A DNA stretch of 64,000 bases from Pseudomonas petrae (GTDB taxonomy: Bacteria; Pseudomonadota; Gammaproteobacteria; Pseudomonadales; Pseudomonadaceae): contig NZ_JAKJXE010000004.1 in assembly GCF_021728295.1 (NCBI RefSeq), positions 186,001 through 250,000 of the forward strand, given 5' to 3'. Positions 56,347-64,000 of this stretch are shown one piece after another; position 1 is the first letter of the stretch; every line of letters starts with the position of its first letter. The notes beneath the pieces were generated by a model, which was given only the letters and a program-made list of their open reading frames with translations, searched no databases and had not been told where the DNA came from. Made by a program: the position numbers and the translations under genes.

Positions 56347-58257
56347 ATGAACGTGCAAAACACTCTACTAGCAAGAGCCCCTATTCCCTTGCAACTACCT
56401 AATGTACCGATTGTTCTTGAGGGTGGACTGGTGCCCATTGACCAACTTACTGTTCCTGTCAAAGTTAATTTCCCAGTGTGGGAGGCCGCCGAGACCGGCT
56501 ATACCTATCAACTCGCATTTGACGGTGCGAACGTTCCACCCGAGAAAGTAATTCTGAGCACAGACAGGCCAGGTGATATTTTGGAAGTGGAAATCCCGAT
56601 TGACCTGTTAGCCGAGGGTGCGCATCGAGTGGGATATCGGATCTTCAGTCCTAACACTCAATATGAAGTCTATTCCGACACTATTCCGCTGGTCATAGAC
56701 CGAACCGCCCCAGGCGCCCCGCAACTCGCCCCTATTATCTTCCCCGACGTCATCCAAAACGGCCTCACCTCCTCCGAACTGGAAGACCTCAACAACGTCC
56801 TGCCGGGCAAAATCGCGGGCTACAGCGGCATGGCCGCAGGCGACGAAATCCGAACCTATTGGGGTCCGATGGAAGGGCCGATGACCATCGTTGATGCCAA
56901 CGACATGGGCTTGAGCCGGGTGATGGTCGACTTCACCCGTCCTTTCATGGAACCGGCCGATGGCCTGACCTCCGCAGTCACCTACACCGTGACCGACCGT
57001 GCGGGCAACGTGTCGATGGTCTCCGATCCGGTGATGATCGAACTCCAGCTGGCGACGCTCCAACCTCTGCCGGATCCGATGATCCGTGAAGCCAAGGATC
57101 AGACCCTGGACCCTGCGGATGCGGTGAACGGTGCCACGCTGGTGGTCGGTGCAACGGCTAATCTGCGCGAGGGTGAAACTGTCATCGCTCACTGGAATGG
57201 CCCGAAGGGCAGCGACCGTCAGGAGAAGATCGTTTCTGCCGCCGAGGCGGGTCAGGAACTCACTCTGGTTTTCACCAACAGCGCGGTCGCCGTCAACGAC
57301 GGTCAGAACGTTGAGGTGGTATACACCGTGACGCGGGCCAGCGGTATCGTGCAGGAATCGGCCAGACTCATGCTGAAAGTCATGAGTGCAGCGCTGGAAC
57401 TGCCCGCCCCTACCGTCGACACGGTAGGGCCTGAGGGCATTCTGCGTCCTTCCTTGATTGCCGGGCCTGACGCGATCGTGCGTGTCAGTTATCGCGCGAT
57501 GCAATCACAGGATCTGGTGCGGGTGCGTTGGGTCGACCAGCGTACGTTCGACACAAACATCATCAGTGTCGGCGACATGACCGAGCTGGTATTCGGGGTG
57601 CCCAAGGCGGTGATCGAGTTGAGCGTCGGTGGCACCGCAACGCTCACGTACATCGTGACGCGCAATGGCGTGGACGCGGAATCCGAGCCGCTGGAGGTGT
57701 CGGTGCGCGAAGACATGATGTTCGACACTTCTCCGGTGACGCTGGCCGGCAAGGTTTATCTGCTACCGGCTCATCCTGACCTACTGCCGGCATTCCCGAC
57801 CGGTACCACGGTTCATCGTGTCGCCAGCGGCGGTCGCCCTCCTTATACCTATTCGAGCAGCGATGCGAAGGTGGCGCGAGTCGACGCGTCCGGTTTGACC
57901 TCGGTGCGCGGCAAAGGGACGGCAACCATCACGGCGACTGACGCTTCGGGCGAGAGTAAAAGCTTTACTGTCTCCGTCACCGGCGTCATCGAATGCCACG
58001 GCGTGGGCTCCGGCAACTACACCCAGATGTCCAACGCCGCCAACCGCATCGGCGCGCGCATCCCGAGCATCCACGAGCTGATCGAGATCTATAACGCCTA
58101 CGGCAATCGCTGGCCGATGGGCAATGCCAACTACTGGTCCTCCACCGTTGCCAAGAACGTGTTAGGCGCGAAGTGGTACTACGTGAAAAACCTCAACGTC
58201 GGTGGGGACTACAAACTGCTCCACATCAATTCCAGCCTGGGCGTCGCGATTCGCTGA
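56347..58257 (+). CDS. Ig-like module protein 4 (636 aa) with BIG2-like and Lcl/FISUMP-like C-terminal domains
   Basis: Modules 1-2 mirror the 54408 protein (VKVNFPVWEAAETGYTY; IDRTAPGAPQ near 117; AGYSGMAAGDEIRTYWG; YTVTDRAGNVS). Two more modules follow to about residue 457. A bacterial Ig-like group 2 domain lies near 458-545 (VASGGRPPYTYSS, ARVDASGLTSV, GTATITATDASG). The last ~90 residues (IPSIHELIEIYNAYGNRW, ANYWSST) resemble the Lcl/FISUMP C-terminal domain. The first ~350 bases are AT-rich and the rest GC-rich. It starts 70 bases after gene 3, probably co-transcribed. No signal peptide is evident. Function unknown; binding or display is inferred from domains. Confidence 0.82.
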   Translation: MNVQNTLLARAPIPLQLPNVPIVLEGGLVPIDQLTVPVKVNFPVWEAAETGYTYQLAFDGANVPPEKVILSTDRPGDILEVEIPIDLLAEGAHRVGYRIFSPNTQYEVYSDTIPLVIDRTAPGAPQLAPIIFPDVIQNGLTSSELEDLNNVLPGKIAGYSGMAAGDEIRTYWGPMEGPMTIVDANDMGLSRVMVDFTRPFMEPADGLTSAVTYTVTDRAGNVSMVSDPVMIELQLATLQPLPDPMIREAKDQTLDPADAVNGATLVVGATANLREGETVIAHWNGPKGSDRQEKIVSAAEAGQELTLVFTNSAVAVNDGQNVEVVYTVTRASGIVQESARLMLKVMSAALELPAPTVDTVGPEGILRPSLIAGPDAIVRVSYRAMQSQDLVRVRWVDQRTFDTNIISVGDMTELVFGVPKAVIELSVGGTATLTYIVTRNGVDAESEPLEVSVREDMMFDTSPVTLAGKVYLLPAHPDLLPAFPTGTTVHRVASGGRPPYTYSSSDAKVARVDASGLTSVRGKGTATITATDASGESKSFTVSVTGVIECHGVGSGNYTQMSNAANRIGARIPSIHELIEIYNAYGNRWPMGNANYWSSTVAKNVLGAKWYYVKNLNVGGDYKLLHINSSLGVAIR

Positions 58258-58416
58258 TTCGCTAATCCGGAATTACGCGAGCCCACCCGCTTCACAACCT
58301 GGCCTGTAAGACGTAAGCAGCTCCCCTTTCAAAGACGTCGTCGCGACCCGACGGCGTCTTACACGTGCGCAGCGCCCACACCGCCCCTAAAAACCCTTCA
58401 TGGAAACCTCAGAAAA

Positions 58417-58950
58417 ATGCCGGCAAAACCTCCTCTTCAGCGCCCGCAGGCACCGGCGGCGCTCGGCACGTTCAGCGCCACCGTCAACGGCCATCCTTTC
58501 ATCACCCACAGCCTGAGCGCCATGGCGTGCCTGCGCCCGGGCCGATCGGATCCACTCACGTGCCGAATCTGGAAGATTCTCGCCACCGGCACGGTTCGCC
58601 GGCACCGCACCATGATCGGCCTGTTCATCGATGAAACGGTGCCACCTGGCAACTACAACCTGCTGCGCAACGATCAGATCACCGTCATCTATCACCTCAC
58701 CCCCACGCGGATGGCGAAGATTTATCACTCACGCGATTTGCAGCAAGGCAACCTGACCCTGCTGGGCTGCGATGCAGCAGCCGGAGCGCTGCACGGCAAC
58801 TTCGAGTTTGCGGTCCCCACGAAGGGCTTCCACGTGACCGACGGTCTGTTCGACCTGGTCTGCGACACAAATGCCGAAGAGCACCCCTCTATCCGACCAG
58901 CCGGCGCGCCATCAGCTCGGCGATTTCCTGCATACACGACTCGACCCTGA
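58417..58950 (+). CDS. Unknown protein downstream of the Ig-like genes (177 aa)
   Basis: The product begins with a Pro-rich stretch and GTFSATVNGHPF, followed by beta-rich sequence (TMIGLFIDETVPPGNYNLL, ITVIYHL). It has no leader or recognised domain. Its tail overlaps the convergent hydrolase gene by 62 bases, so the true 3' end may be displaced. The ribosome site before ATG 58417 is weak. Codon use is GC-rich and typical of the host. It is in line with the 56347 gene after 159 bp and may be the last member of the island. Confidence 0.55.
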   Translation: MPAKPPLQRPQAPAALGTFSATVNGHPFITHSLSAMACLRPGRSDPLTCRIWKILATGTVRRHRTMIGLFIDETVPPGNYNLLRNDQITVIYHLTPTRMAKIYHSRDLQQGNLTLLGCDAAAGALHGNFEFAVPTKGFHVTDGLFDLVCDTNAEEHPSIRPAGAPSARRFPAYTTRP

Positions 58951-59578
58951 GGCCCGATGATTTCAACGGTTTGAGGTCATGGTTGGCAGTCGGCACCCAG
59001 TGCACATTGATGGCTTTCGACAGCTTGTACCCTTCAACCGCCTCTCGATTCCCCAACGCATCGCGCTCGCCCTGAATGATCAGCGTCGGCGTCCGCAGTT
59101 CCGCGAGATGCGCGACCCTCGGCTTCTCGGGTTTTCCCGTCGCGTAGAACGGATAGCCCAGACAGAACAACCCATCGACTTGCACATCGTCAGCGATGAC
59201 GCTGGCCATGCGACCGCCCATGGATTTGCCACCGATAGCCACTCGCCCGTTCACGCCCGCACGCACTGCGGCGTACACCCCATGCCAGCACTCCAGCAAC
59301 TTCGGTTGAGGATTGGGAGGTCGTCTGCGCCCGTCGATCCGGCGCTGGGCCATGTAGGGGAATTCAAAGCGCAGCACGCCAATTCCCAGGGTCGCCAGAC
59401 GCGTGGCGATGTCGTTCATGAAGTCGCTGTCCATCGGGGCGCCCGCGCCGTGGGCGAGAATCAGCGTCGATGGCGCATCCGCCGCCGGGCCGGTTGGCGC
59501 GTTCCAGAGCCAGCCATGGTCTTGCGCTAGCTGTGCGCAGTGATCGGCCGTTCGCTTCGCCGCGTGTTGTTTGCTCAT
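58889..59578 (-). CDS. Alpha/beta hydrolase, KANL3/Tex30-like
   Basis: The 229-residue protein has the fold's oxyanion segment ILAHGAGAPMDSDFM, nucleophile elbow GGKSMGGRMAS (Ser in G-K-S-M-G), an acidic residue after TLIIQGERDALG and a late His (TANHDLKPLK). It belongs to the dienelactone-hydrolase-like/KANL3 family; its substrate is unknown. A GAGA precedes the ATG. It lies on the opposite strand to the cco operon, and its 3' end overlaps the 58417 gene. Confidence 0.88.
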   Translation of the reverse strand: MSKQHAAKRTADHCAQLAQDHGWLWNAPTGPAADAPSTLILAHGAGAPMDSDFMNDIATRLATLGIGVLRFEFPYMAQRRIDGRRRPPNPQPKLLECWHGVYAAVRAGVNGRVAIGGKSMGGRMASVIADDVQVDGLFCLGYPFYATGKPEKPRVAHLAELRTPTLIIQGERDALGNREAVEGYKLSKAINVHWVPTANHDLKPLKSSGLRVESCMQEIAELMARRLVG

Positions 59579-60433
59579 GCAGGTCTCTTTTACAAAACAT
59601 CAATCACCCGCCGACGAAGGCGGGCACCACGGCCGCCATTATGCAGCAACGTCGAAGTGCCATAACCCTGCTCCGATTGCCCTGTACCGACAGCAAGGGT
59701 TCAGCTCCCAAGCGTTAGTCTGGCCCGGCACTTCGGCAACGAGCACCGATCCCTGAGCGCCCCAACCTGCACACAACCGGGCGGTTTCATCGACGGAATA
59801 TGCTTTTTGTCCGCTCCGGACGATCACCCGTGACGATCGCCGGCCTTTCTGCCAGCTCGGGCCAACTATTTTTGGGCAGATAAAAGCGCCAATGTCATCG
59901 GCTTTTTGTATACAACTTTGCAGTGGAAACGCTCTCTCGAAGCACAGGAACGGCAGGCAGAGAACCGTTTCAGCTATCTCCGGAAATGGTTGATCGCCGC
60001 GTCCCGCCAAGGACGCGGCAACTTCATGTCATGCGCGGCCAAGTGTCGCAGGTGCTGTTCCAAAGCCTTCCCTCCGCGATCATTCGCGTCTAAGCTGTGT
60101 CCGCACAGTGGACCGGCGACAGCTAGCCACAGGCCCAGCAACAAGATTGTGCCCGGCAACGCAACCCTCTTGCAGACAAGCAGCCCCAGCGCTGTTTTCA
60201 CCCGCAGGGTTGTATCCAATCCCTCCCACTCACGCGCGCGATCCTGCTCGACCTGTCTTCCTTCCTTCAGACCACTCAGCCAGACACACCCCGCGCATCT
60301 GCGGCCGGGCGTCTGCGTGCACCGCGCCCCTCGCTTCTGTCGGCCCCGACCCACGCCATTGCGTGAAGGGCCAGGCTTTTTTCGAAGGTGCGGCTGTGAC
60401 CACACTAATAAAATACACACCGTGGAACCTGAC
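59579..60433. other. 855-bp spacer before ccoN without a recognisable gene
   Basis: The frame open upstream of ccoN is a fortuitous 5' extension. No full ANR site (TTGAT-N4-ATCAA) was found by eye. The AT-rich stretch near 60400-60425 is a likely core promoter. The remaining GC-rich sequence holds short frames that look like noise. Confidence 0.6.
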
Positions 60434-61876
60434 ATGAGCACAGCACCCAGCCCGACTGCTTATAACTACAAGGTCGTCCGCCAGTTCGCCATCATGACGG
60501 TGGTCTGGGGCATCATCGGCATGGGCCTGGGCGTCTTCATCGCCTCACAGATCGTGTGGCCTGACCTGAATTTCGGTTTGCCGTGGACCACATTCGGTCG
60601 ACTGCGCCCCCTCCACACCAACCTGGTGATTTTCGCGTTCGGCGGCTGCGCGCTGTTCGGCACCTCCTATTACGTCGTCCAGCGAACCTGCCAGACACGG
60701 CTGATTTCCGACGGCCTGGCGGCGTTTCATTTCTGGGGCTGGCAGGCGGTGATTATCGGCGCCATCGTCACCCTGCCGATGGGCTACACCACCACTAAAG
60801 AATATGCCGAGCTCGAATGGCCGATCGCGATCCTGCTGGCGGTTGTCTGGATCGCCTACGGCGCGGTGTTCTTCGGCACCATCGTCAAACGCAAGACCAA
60901 ACACATTTATGTCGCCAACTGGTTCTACGGCGCGTTCATCGTGGTCACGGCGATGTTGCACATCGTCAACCACATCTCGCTGCCGGTGAGCCTGTTCAAG
61001 TCGTACTCGGCGTATGCCGGCGCCACCGACGCGATGATCCAGTGGTGGTACGGGCACAACGCCGTAGGCTTTTTCCTCACCACCGGCTTTCTCGGGATGA
61101 TGTATTACTTCGTGCCGAAACAGGCCGAACGCCCGATCTATTCCTATCGTCTGTCCATCGTCCATTTCTGGGCGTTGATCACCCTGTACATCTGGGCCGG
61201 CCCGCACCATCTGCACTACACCGCCCTGCCCGACTGGGCGCAATCGCTGGGGATGGTGATGTCGATCATCCTGCTAGTGCCGAGCTGGGGCGGCATGATC
61301 AACGGCATGATGACCCTCTCGGGCGCGTGGCATAAGTTGCGCACCGACCCGATTCTGCGCTTCCTCGTGCTGTCGCTGGCGTTCTACGGGATGTCGACGT
61401 TTGAGGGGCCGATGATGGCGATCAAGACCGTCAATGCGCTTTCTCACTACACCGACTGGACCATCGGCCACGTTCACTCCGGTGCGCTGGGCTGGGTGGC
61501 GATGATTACCATCGGCGCCGTCTACCACATGATCCCGAAACTCTACGGTCGCCCGCAGATGCACAGCATCGCGCTGATCAACACGCACTTCTGGCTCGCC
61601 ACTGTCGGCACCGTCCTCTACATCGCCGCGATGTGGGTCAACGGCATCACCCAAGGGTTGATGTGGAGGGCGATCAACGACGACGGCACCCTCACCTACT
61701 CGTTTGTCGAGGCCCTGCAGGCCAGCCATCCGGGGTACATGGTGCGCGCGTTGGGCGGAGCGATTTTCGCCAGTGGCATGCTGTTCATGGCCTACAACGT
61801 GTTCCGCACCATTTGTGCAGCGAACACGGAAGAAGCCGAAGCCGCCGCGCAGATCGCTGTCGTGGGGGCCCACTGA
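60434..61876 (+). CDS. ccoN: cbb3-type cytochrome c oxidase subunit I
   Basis: The 480-residue catalytic subunit has 12 membrane helices and the conserved haem/CuB histidines: [53 protein letters not shown] and [11 protein letters not shown]. It reduces oxygen with protons pumped and high affinity. I start at ATG 60434 ([15 protein letters not shown]), the usual CcoN N-terminus. It leads ccoNOQP and is followed by ccoG. Only one ccoN copy is in view, while P. aeruginosa has two tandem operons. Confidence 0.97.
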   Translation: MSTAPSPTAYNYKVVRQFAIMTVVWGIIGMGLGVFIASQIVWPDLNFGLPWTTFGRLRPLHTNLVIFAFGGCALFGTSYYVVQRTCQTRLISDGLAAFHFWGWQAVIIGAIVTLPMGYTTTKEYAELEWPIAILLAVVWIAYGAVFFGTIVKRKTKHIYVANWFYGAFIVVTAMLHIVNHISLPVSLFKSYSAYAGATDAMIQWWYGHNAVGFFLTTGFLGMMYYFVPKQAERPIYSYRLSIVHFWALITLYIWAGPHHLHYTALPDWAQSLGMVMSIILLVPSWGGMINGMMTLSGAWHKLRTDPILRFLVLSLAFYGMSTFEGPMMAIKTVNALSHYTDWTIGHVHSGALGWVAMITIGAVYHMIPKLYGRPQMHSIALINTHFWLATVGTVLYIAAMWVNGITQGLMWRAINDDGTLTYSFVEALQASHPGYMVRALGGAIFASGMLFMAYNVFRTICAANTEEAEAAAQIAVVGAH

Positions 61877-62487
61877 TGATCAAGCACGAAGCACTGGAAA
61901 AGAACATCGGCCTGCTGTCGATCTTCATGGTCATCGCCGTGGCGATCGGAGGGCTGACGCAGATCGTTCCGCTGTTCTTTCAGGACGTCACCACCCAACC
62001 CGTCGAGGGCATGAAGCCGCGTCCGGCCCTCGAACTCGAAGGCCGCGACGTCTATATCGCCAACGGCTGCGTGGGCTGTCATTCGCAGATGATCCGGCCG
62101 TTCCGCGCCGAGACCGAACGCTACGGGCATTACTCGGTGGCCGGTGAAAGCGTTTGGGATCACCCGTTTCTGTGGGGTTCCAAACGTACCGGGCCGGACC
62201 TGGCCCGGGTCGGCGGGCGCTACTCGGATGACTGGCACCGCGCGCATTTAAACAACCCGCGCGACCTGGTGCCGGAGTCGATCATGCCGGCCTACCCCTT
62301 CCTGGCGGACACCCAGCTCGACGGCCAACTGACCGGCAAGAAGATGGAAGTGCTGCGCAGCCTGGGCGTGCCGTACACCGATGCCGACATCGCCGGCGCC
62401 AGTGACGCGGTGAAGGGCAAGACCGAAATGGATGCGCTGGTGGCCTACCTTCAGGGCCTGGGCACCCTCATCAAGAGCAAACGGTGA
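61876..62487 (+). CDS. ccoO: cbb3 oxidase subunit II (monohaem cytochrome c)
   Basis: The 203-residue protein has one N-terminal membrane anchor ([17 protein letters not shown]) and a single haem c site C65VGCH69 ([14 protein letters not shown]) with Met-rich flanks. It passes electrons to CcoN. Its ATG overlaps the ccoN stop (TGATG). Length fits the family. Confidence 0.97.
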   Translation: MIKHEALEKNIGLLSIFMVIAVAIGGLTQIVPLFFQDVTTQPVEGMKPRPALELEGRDVYIANGCVGCHSQMIRPFRAETERYGHYSVAGESVWDHPFLWGSKRTGPDLARVGGRYSDDWHRAHLNNPRDLVPESIMPAYPFLADTQLDGQLTGKKMEVLRSLGVPYTDADIAGASDAVKGKTEMDALVAYLQGLGTLIKSKR

Positions 62488-62492
62488 TCGCC

Positions 62493-62702
62493 ATGGACAT
62501 AGGAATGATTCGAGGCCTGGGCACCGTTGTCGTGATGGTGGCCTTCATTGGTCTGGCGTTGTGGGTGTACAGCCCGCGTCGCAAGGCGGAATTCGACGAT
62601 GCAACGCTGCTGCCGTTTGCCGATGACCCCGAGGCAATCGCGCAGGTCAGACGAGCGCAAGACCAGCGCAACGCACACGCCGCAAGGAGCCCGAAACCAT
62701 GA
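62493..62702 (+). CDS. ccoQ: cbb3 oxidase subunit IV
   Basis: The 69-residue product has a single membrane helix ([15 protein letters not shown]) after [10 protein letters not shown], typical of Pseudomonas CcoQ, and a polar tail ([15 protein letters not shown]). A GTG at 62484 overlapping ccoO is an alternative start. It helps oxidase assembly or stability. Its end overlaps ccoP by four bases. Confidence 0.93.
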   Translation: MDIGMIRGLGTVVVMVAFIGLALWVYSPRRKAEFDDATLLPFADDPEAIAQVRRAQDQRNAHAARSPKP

Positions 62703-63679
62703 GCACCTTCTGGAGCGTCTACGTCACGGTGCTGACCCTGGGCACGATCCTCGCGATGGGCTGGCTGCTGATCGGCACGCGCAAGGGCCAGCGCGCCGAC
62801 ACCACCGATGAAACCGTCGGCCATGCGTTCGACGGCATCGAGGAGTACGACAACCCGCTGCCCAAGTGGTGGTTCTGGTTGTTCATCGGCACCATTATTT
62901 TCGCCTTGGGCTACCTCGCGCTTTACCCGGGGCTGGGTAACTGGACCGGCCTGCTGCCGGGTTATGACTACGCCGACAACGACAAGAAAACCCAATTTTC
63001 CGACGGCACCACGGGCTGGACTGGCGTGCATGAATGGGAGAAGGAGATGGCGCGGTCCGAGGCGCGCTTCGGACCAATCTTCGCCAAATTCGCAGCGATG
63101 CCCATTGAGGAGGTGGCCAAAGATCCGCAAGCGCTGAAAATGGGCGGTCGATTGTTCGCGTCCAATTGCTCGGTCTGCCACGGCTCGGACGCCAAGGGCG
63201 CCTATGGCTTCCCCAACCTGACCGACGCCGACTGGCGCTGGGGCGGCGATGCGCAGAGCATCAAAACCTCCATCATGAACGGCCGTCACGCAGTGATGCC
63301 GGCGTGGGGTGCGGTAATCGGCGATCAGGGTGTGCGCGACGTGTCGGCTTACGTGCTGACCCAGCTAAACGGCCACACGCTGCCGGCGGATGCGAAAGCC
63401 GATCCGGCGGCGGGCCAGAAAATCTACGCCACCACCTGTGTCGCCTGCCACGGCCCGCAGGGCAAGGGCGTTGCCGCATTGGGCGCGCCAGACCTGGCCC
63501 ACCCCGGCGCGTTCATCTACGGCTCCAGCTTTGCCCAGCTGCAACAGACCATCCAGTACGGCCGCCAGGGCCAGATGCCGGCGCAGGCGCTGCTGCAGGG
63601 AAACGATCGGGTGCATCTGCTGGCGGCTTACGTGTATAGCTTGTCCCACGGCGAAGAACCGGCGGAAAAGCAGGAGTAA
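62699..63679 (+). CDS. ccoP: cbb3 oxidase subunit III (dihaem cytochrome c)
   Basis: The 326-residue protein has two N-terminal helices ([23 protein letters not shown] and [19 protein letters not shown] in parts), then two cytochrome c domains with haem sites C157SVCH161 and C247VACH251. It receives electrons from soluble cytochrome c and passes them to CcoO. Its ATG overlaps the ccoQ stop. The two-helix form is usual for Pseudomonas CcoP. Confidence 0.97.
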   Translation: MSTFWSVYVTVLTLGTILAMGWLLIGTRKGQRADTTDETVGHAFDGIEEYDNPLPKWWFWLFIGTIIFALGYLALYPGLGNWTGLLPGYDYADNDKKTQFSDGTTGWTGVHEWEKEMARSEARFGPIFAKFAAMPIEEVAKDPQALKMGGRLFASNCSVCHGSDAKGAYGFPNLTDADWRWGGDAQSIKTSIMNGRHAVMPAWGAVIGDQGVRDVSAYVLTQLNGHTLPADAKADPAAGQKIYATTCVACHGPQGKGVAALGAPDLAHPGAFIYGSSFAQLQQTIQYGRQGQMPAQALLQGNDRVHLLAAYVYSLSHGEEPAEKQE

Positions 63680-63719
63680 AGAGGCGGCACCCTTATAGGG
63701 GCATTGGCTCGCGCTCTAC

Positions 63720-63853
63720 TGTAGGAGCGTGGCTTGTCCCGCGATCTGGCGCGAAGGGGCAGCCTATAAGGCACCCGAGGTGTGTGCCGTAGCTAACGGC
63801 CTCAGGGTAACGACTGCTTCGCAGCCGATCGCGGGACAAGCCACGCTCCTACA
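63720..63853. repeat. REPIN of a third sequence class
   Basis: GTAGGAGCGTGGCTTGTCCCG and its complement face each other over about 85 bases. The arms differ from the other two REP classes in the window. It lies between ccoP and ccoG. Confidence 0.88.
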
Positions 63854-63920
63854 GGTGATGCAGCCAGCTACCGGCACTGTATTGGAAAGTTTCATTGCTC
63901 CACTGTGGTAGGACGCGTTC

Positions 63921-64000
63921 ATGAGCAATCAGATTCCGCTGCACAATGTCACGCCGCCTACGAACAAGGACGGCGACACCGTTGACCTGTATGCGTCGCG
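63921..64000 (+). CDS. ccoG: Start of CcoG, cbb3 oxidase assembly ferredoxin-like protein (partial)
   Basis: ATG 63921 follows AGGA and opens MSNQIPLHNVTPPTNK...DLYAS, which matches the N-terminus of Pseudomonas CcoG, a membrane iron-sulfur protein needed for copper insertion into the oxidase. Only 26 codons are in the window. The position after ccoP is canonical. Confidence 0.82.
   Translation, partial: MSNQIPLHNVTPPTNKDGDTVDLYAS

Noticed and set aside
49700..58950. Prophage or insertion sequence explaining the AT-rich island
   Set aside because: No integrase, transposase, phage structural gene, tRNA edge or flanking direct repeat was seen.
59579..60433. ANR/FNR box upstream of ccoN
   Set aside because: No TTGAT-N4-ATCAA dyad was found; candidate half-sites lacked a partner.
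59906..60433. N-terminal extension of CcoN by 176 codons
   Set aside because: Family members start at MSTA-like residues, and the extension has no hydrophobic or conserved segment.

Overview
The window looks like a chromosomal segment of a GC-rich Pseudomonas, most likely of the P. fluorescens group. Evidence: abundant REP/REPIN palindromes (GTAGGAGC.../TTCCCGGC...), the gene content (msuD-sfnR, soxR with its divergent monooxygenase, acnA-aer-ccoNOQP, DUF2790 and DUF3142 proteins), ATGA-type gene overlaps and strong GC-ending codon bias. No rRNA, tRNA, CRISPR, phage or insertion sequence was seen.

Layout. 0-5 kb: 5' part of a superfamily-1 helicase-like gene (cut by the window start), two small secreted proteins and a divergent OmpR-type two-component system. 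5-11.7 kb: a TonB-dependent siderophore receptor, a large exported helical-repeat protein coupled to a DUF3142 protein, and an array of three exact 259-bp units built from REP hairpins. 11.7-15.8 kb: AtuA-like/CitMHS catabolic cluster with a divergent LysR regulator. 15.9-20.4 kb: Fur-box-controlled ferrous/haem iron uptake operon efeU-efeO-efeB plus a second, cupredoxin-less EfeO. 21-26 kb: molybdenum oxidoreductase with cytochrome b561, a secreted protein and a CusRS/HprRS-type two-component system, with a 16-bp inverted repeat in the divergent promoter. 26-32.5 kb: PL7 alginate lyase, then a MarR-FUSC-DUF1656-HlyD-NodT aromatic-acid-type efflux operon. 32.7-42.3 kb: aldo/keto reductase, ZntB-like and Pit transporters, msuD and sfnR for sulfonate/sulfone sulfur, SoxR with a textbook SoxR box, an unknown helical protein and a flavoprotein. 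42.8-49.6 kb: rlmM, acnA, a CPBP protease and aer.

49.7-58.95 kb is the most unusual part: an AT-rich, mosaic island between aer and the cco operon. It holds four proteins that share an Ig-like module of about 100 residues (most without any signal peptide), a possible 42-residue leader ORF, a pertactin-type autotransporter and an unknown protein. Two of the module genes switch abruptly from AT-rich to GC-rich sequence at the same conserved D-R-T-x-P-G motif, suggesting cassette recombination. 58.9-64 kb returns to core genes: an alpha/beta hydrolase, cbb3 oxidase ccoNOQP and the start of ccoG.

Themes are metal and redox homeostasis (siderophore receptor, Efe, ZntB, SoxR, metal/oxidant-type two-component systems), envelope export, sulfur scavenging and respiration. 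Three copies of a ~300-bp structured repeat, each joined to a REPIN, lie at 3' ends of genes.
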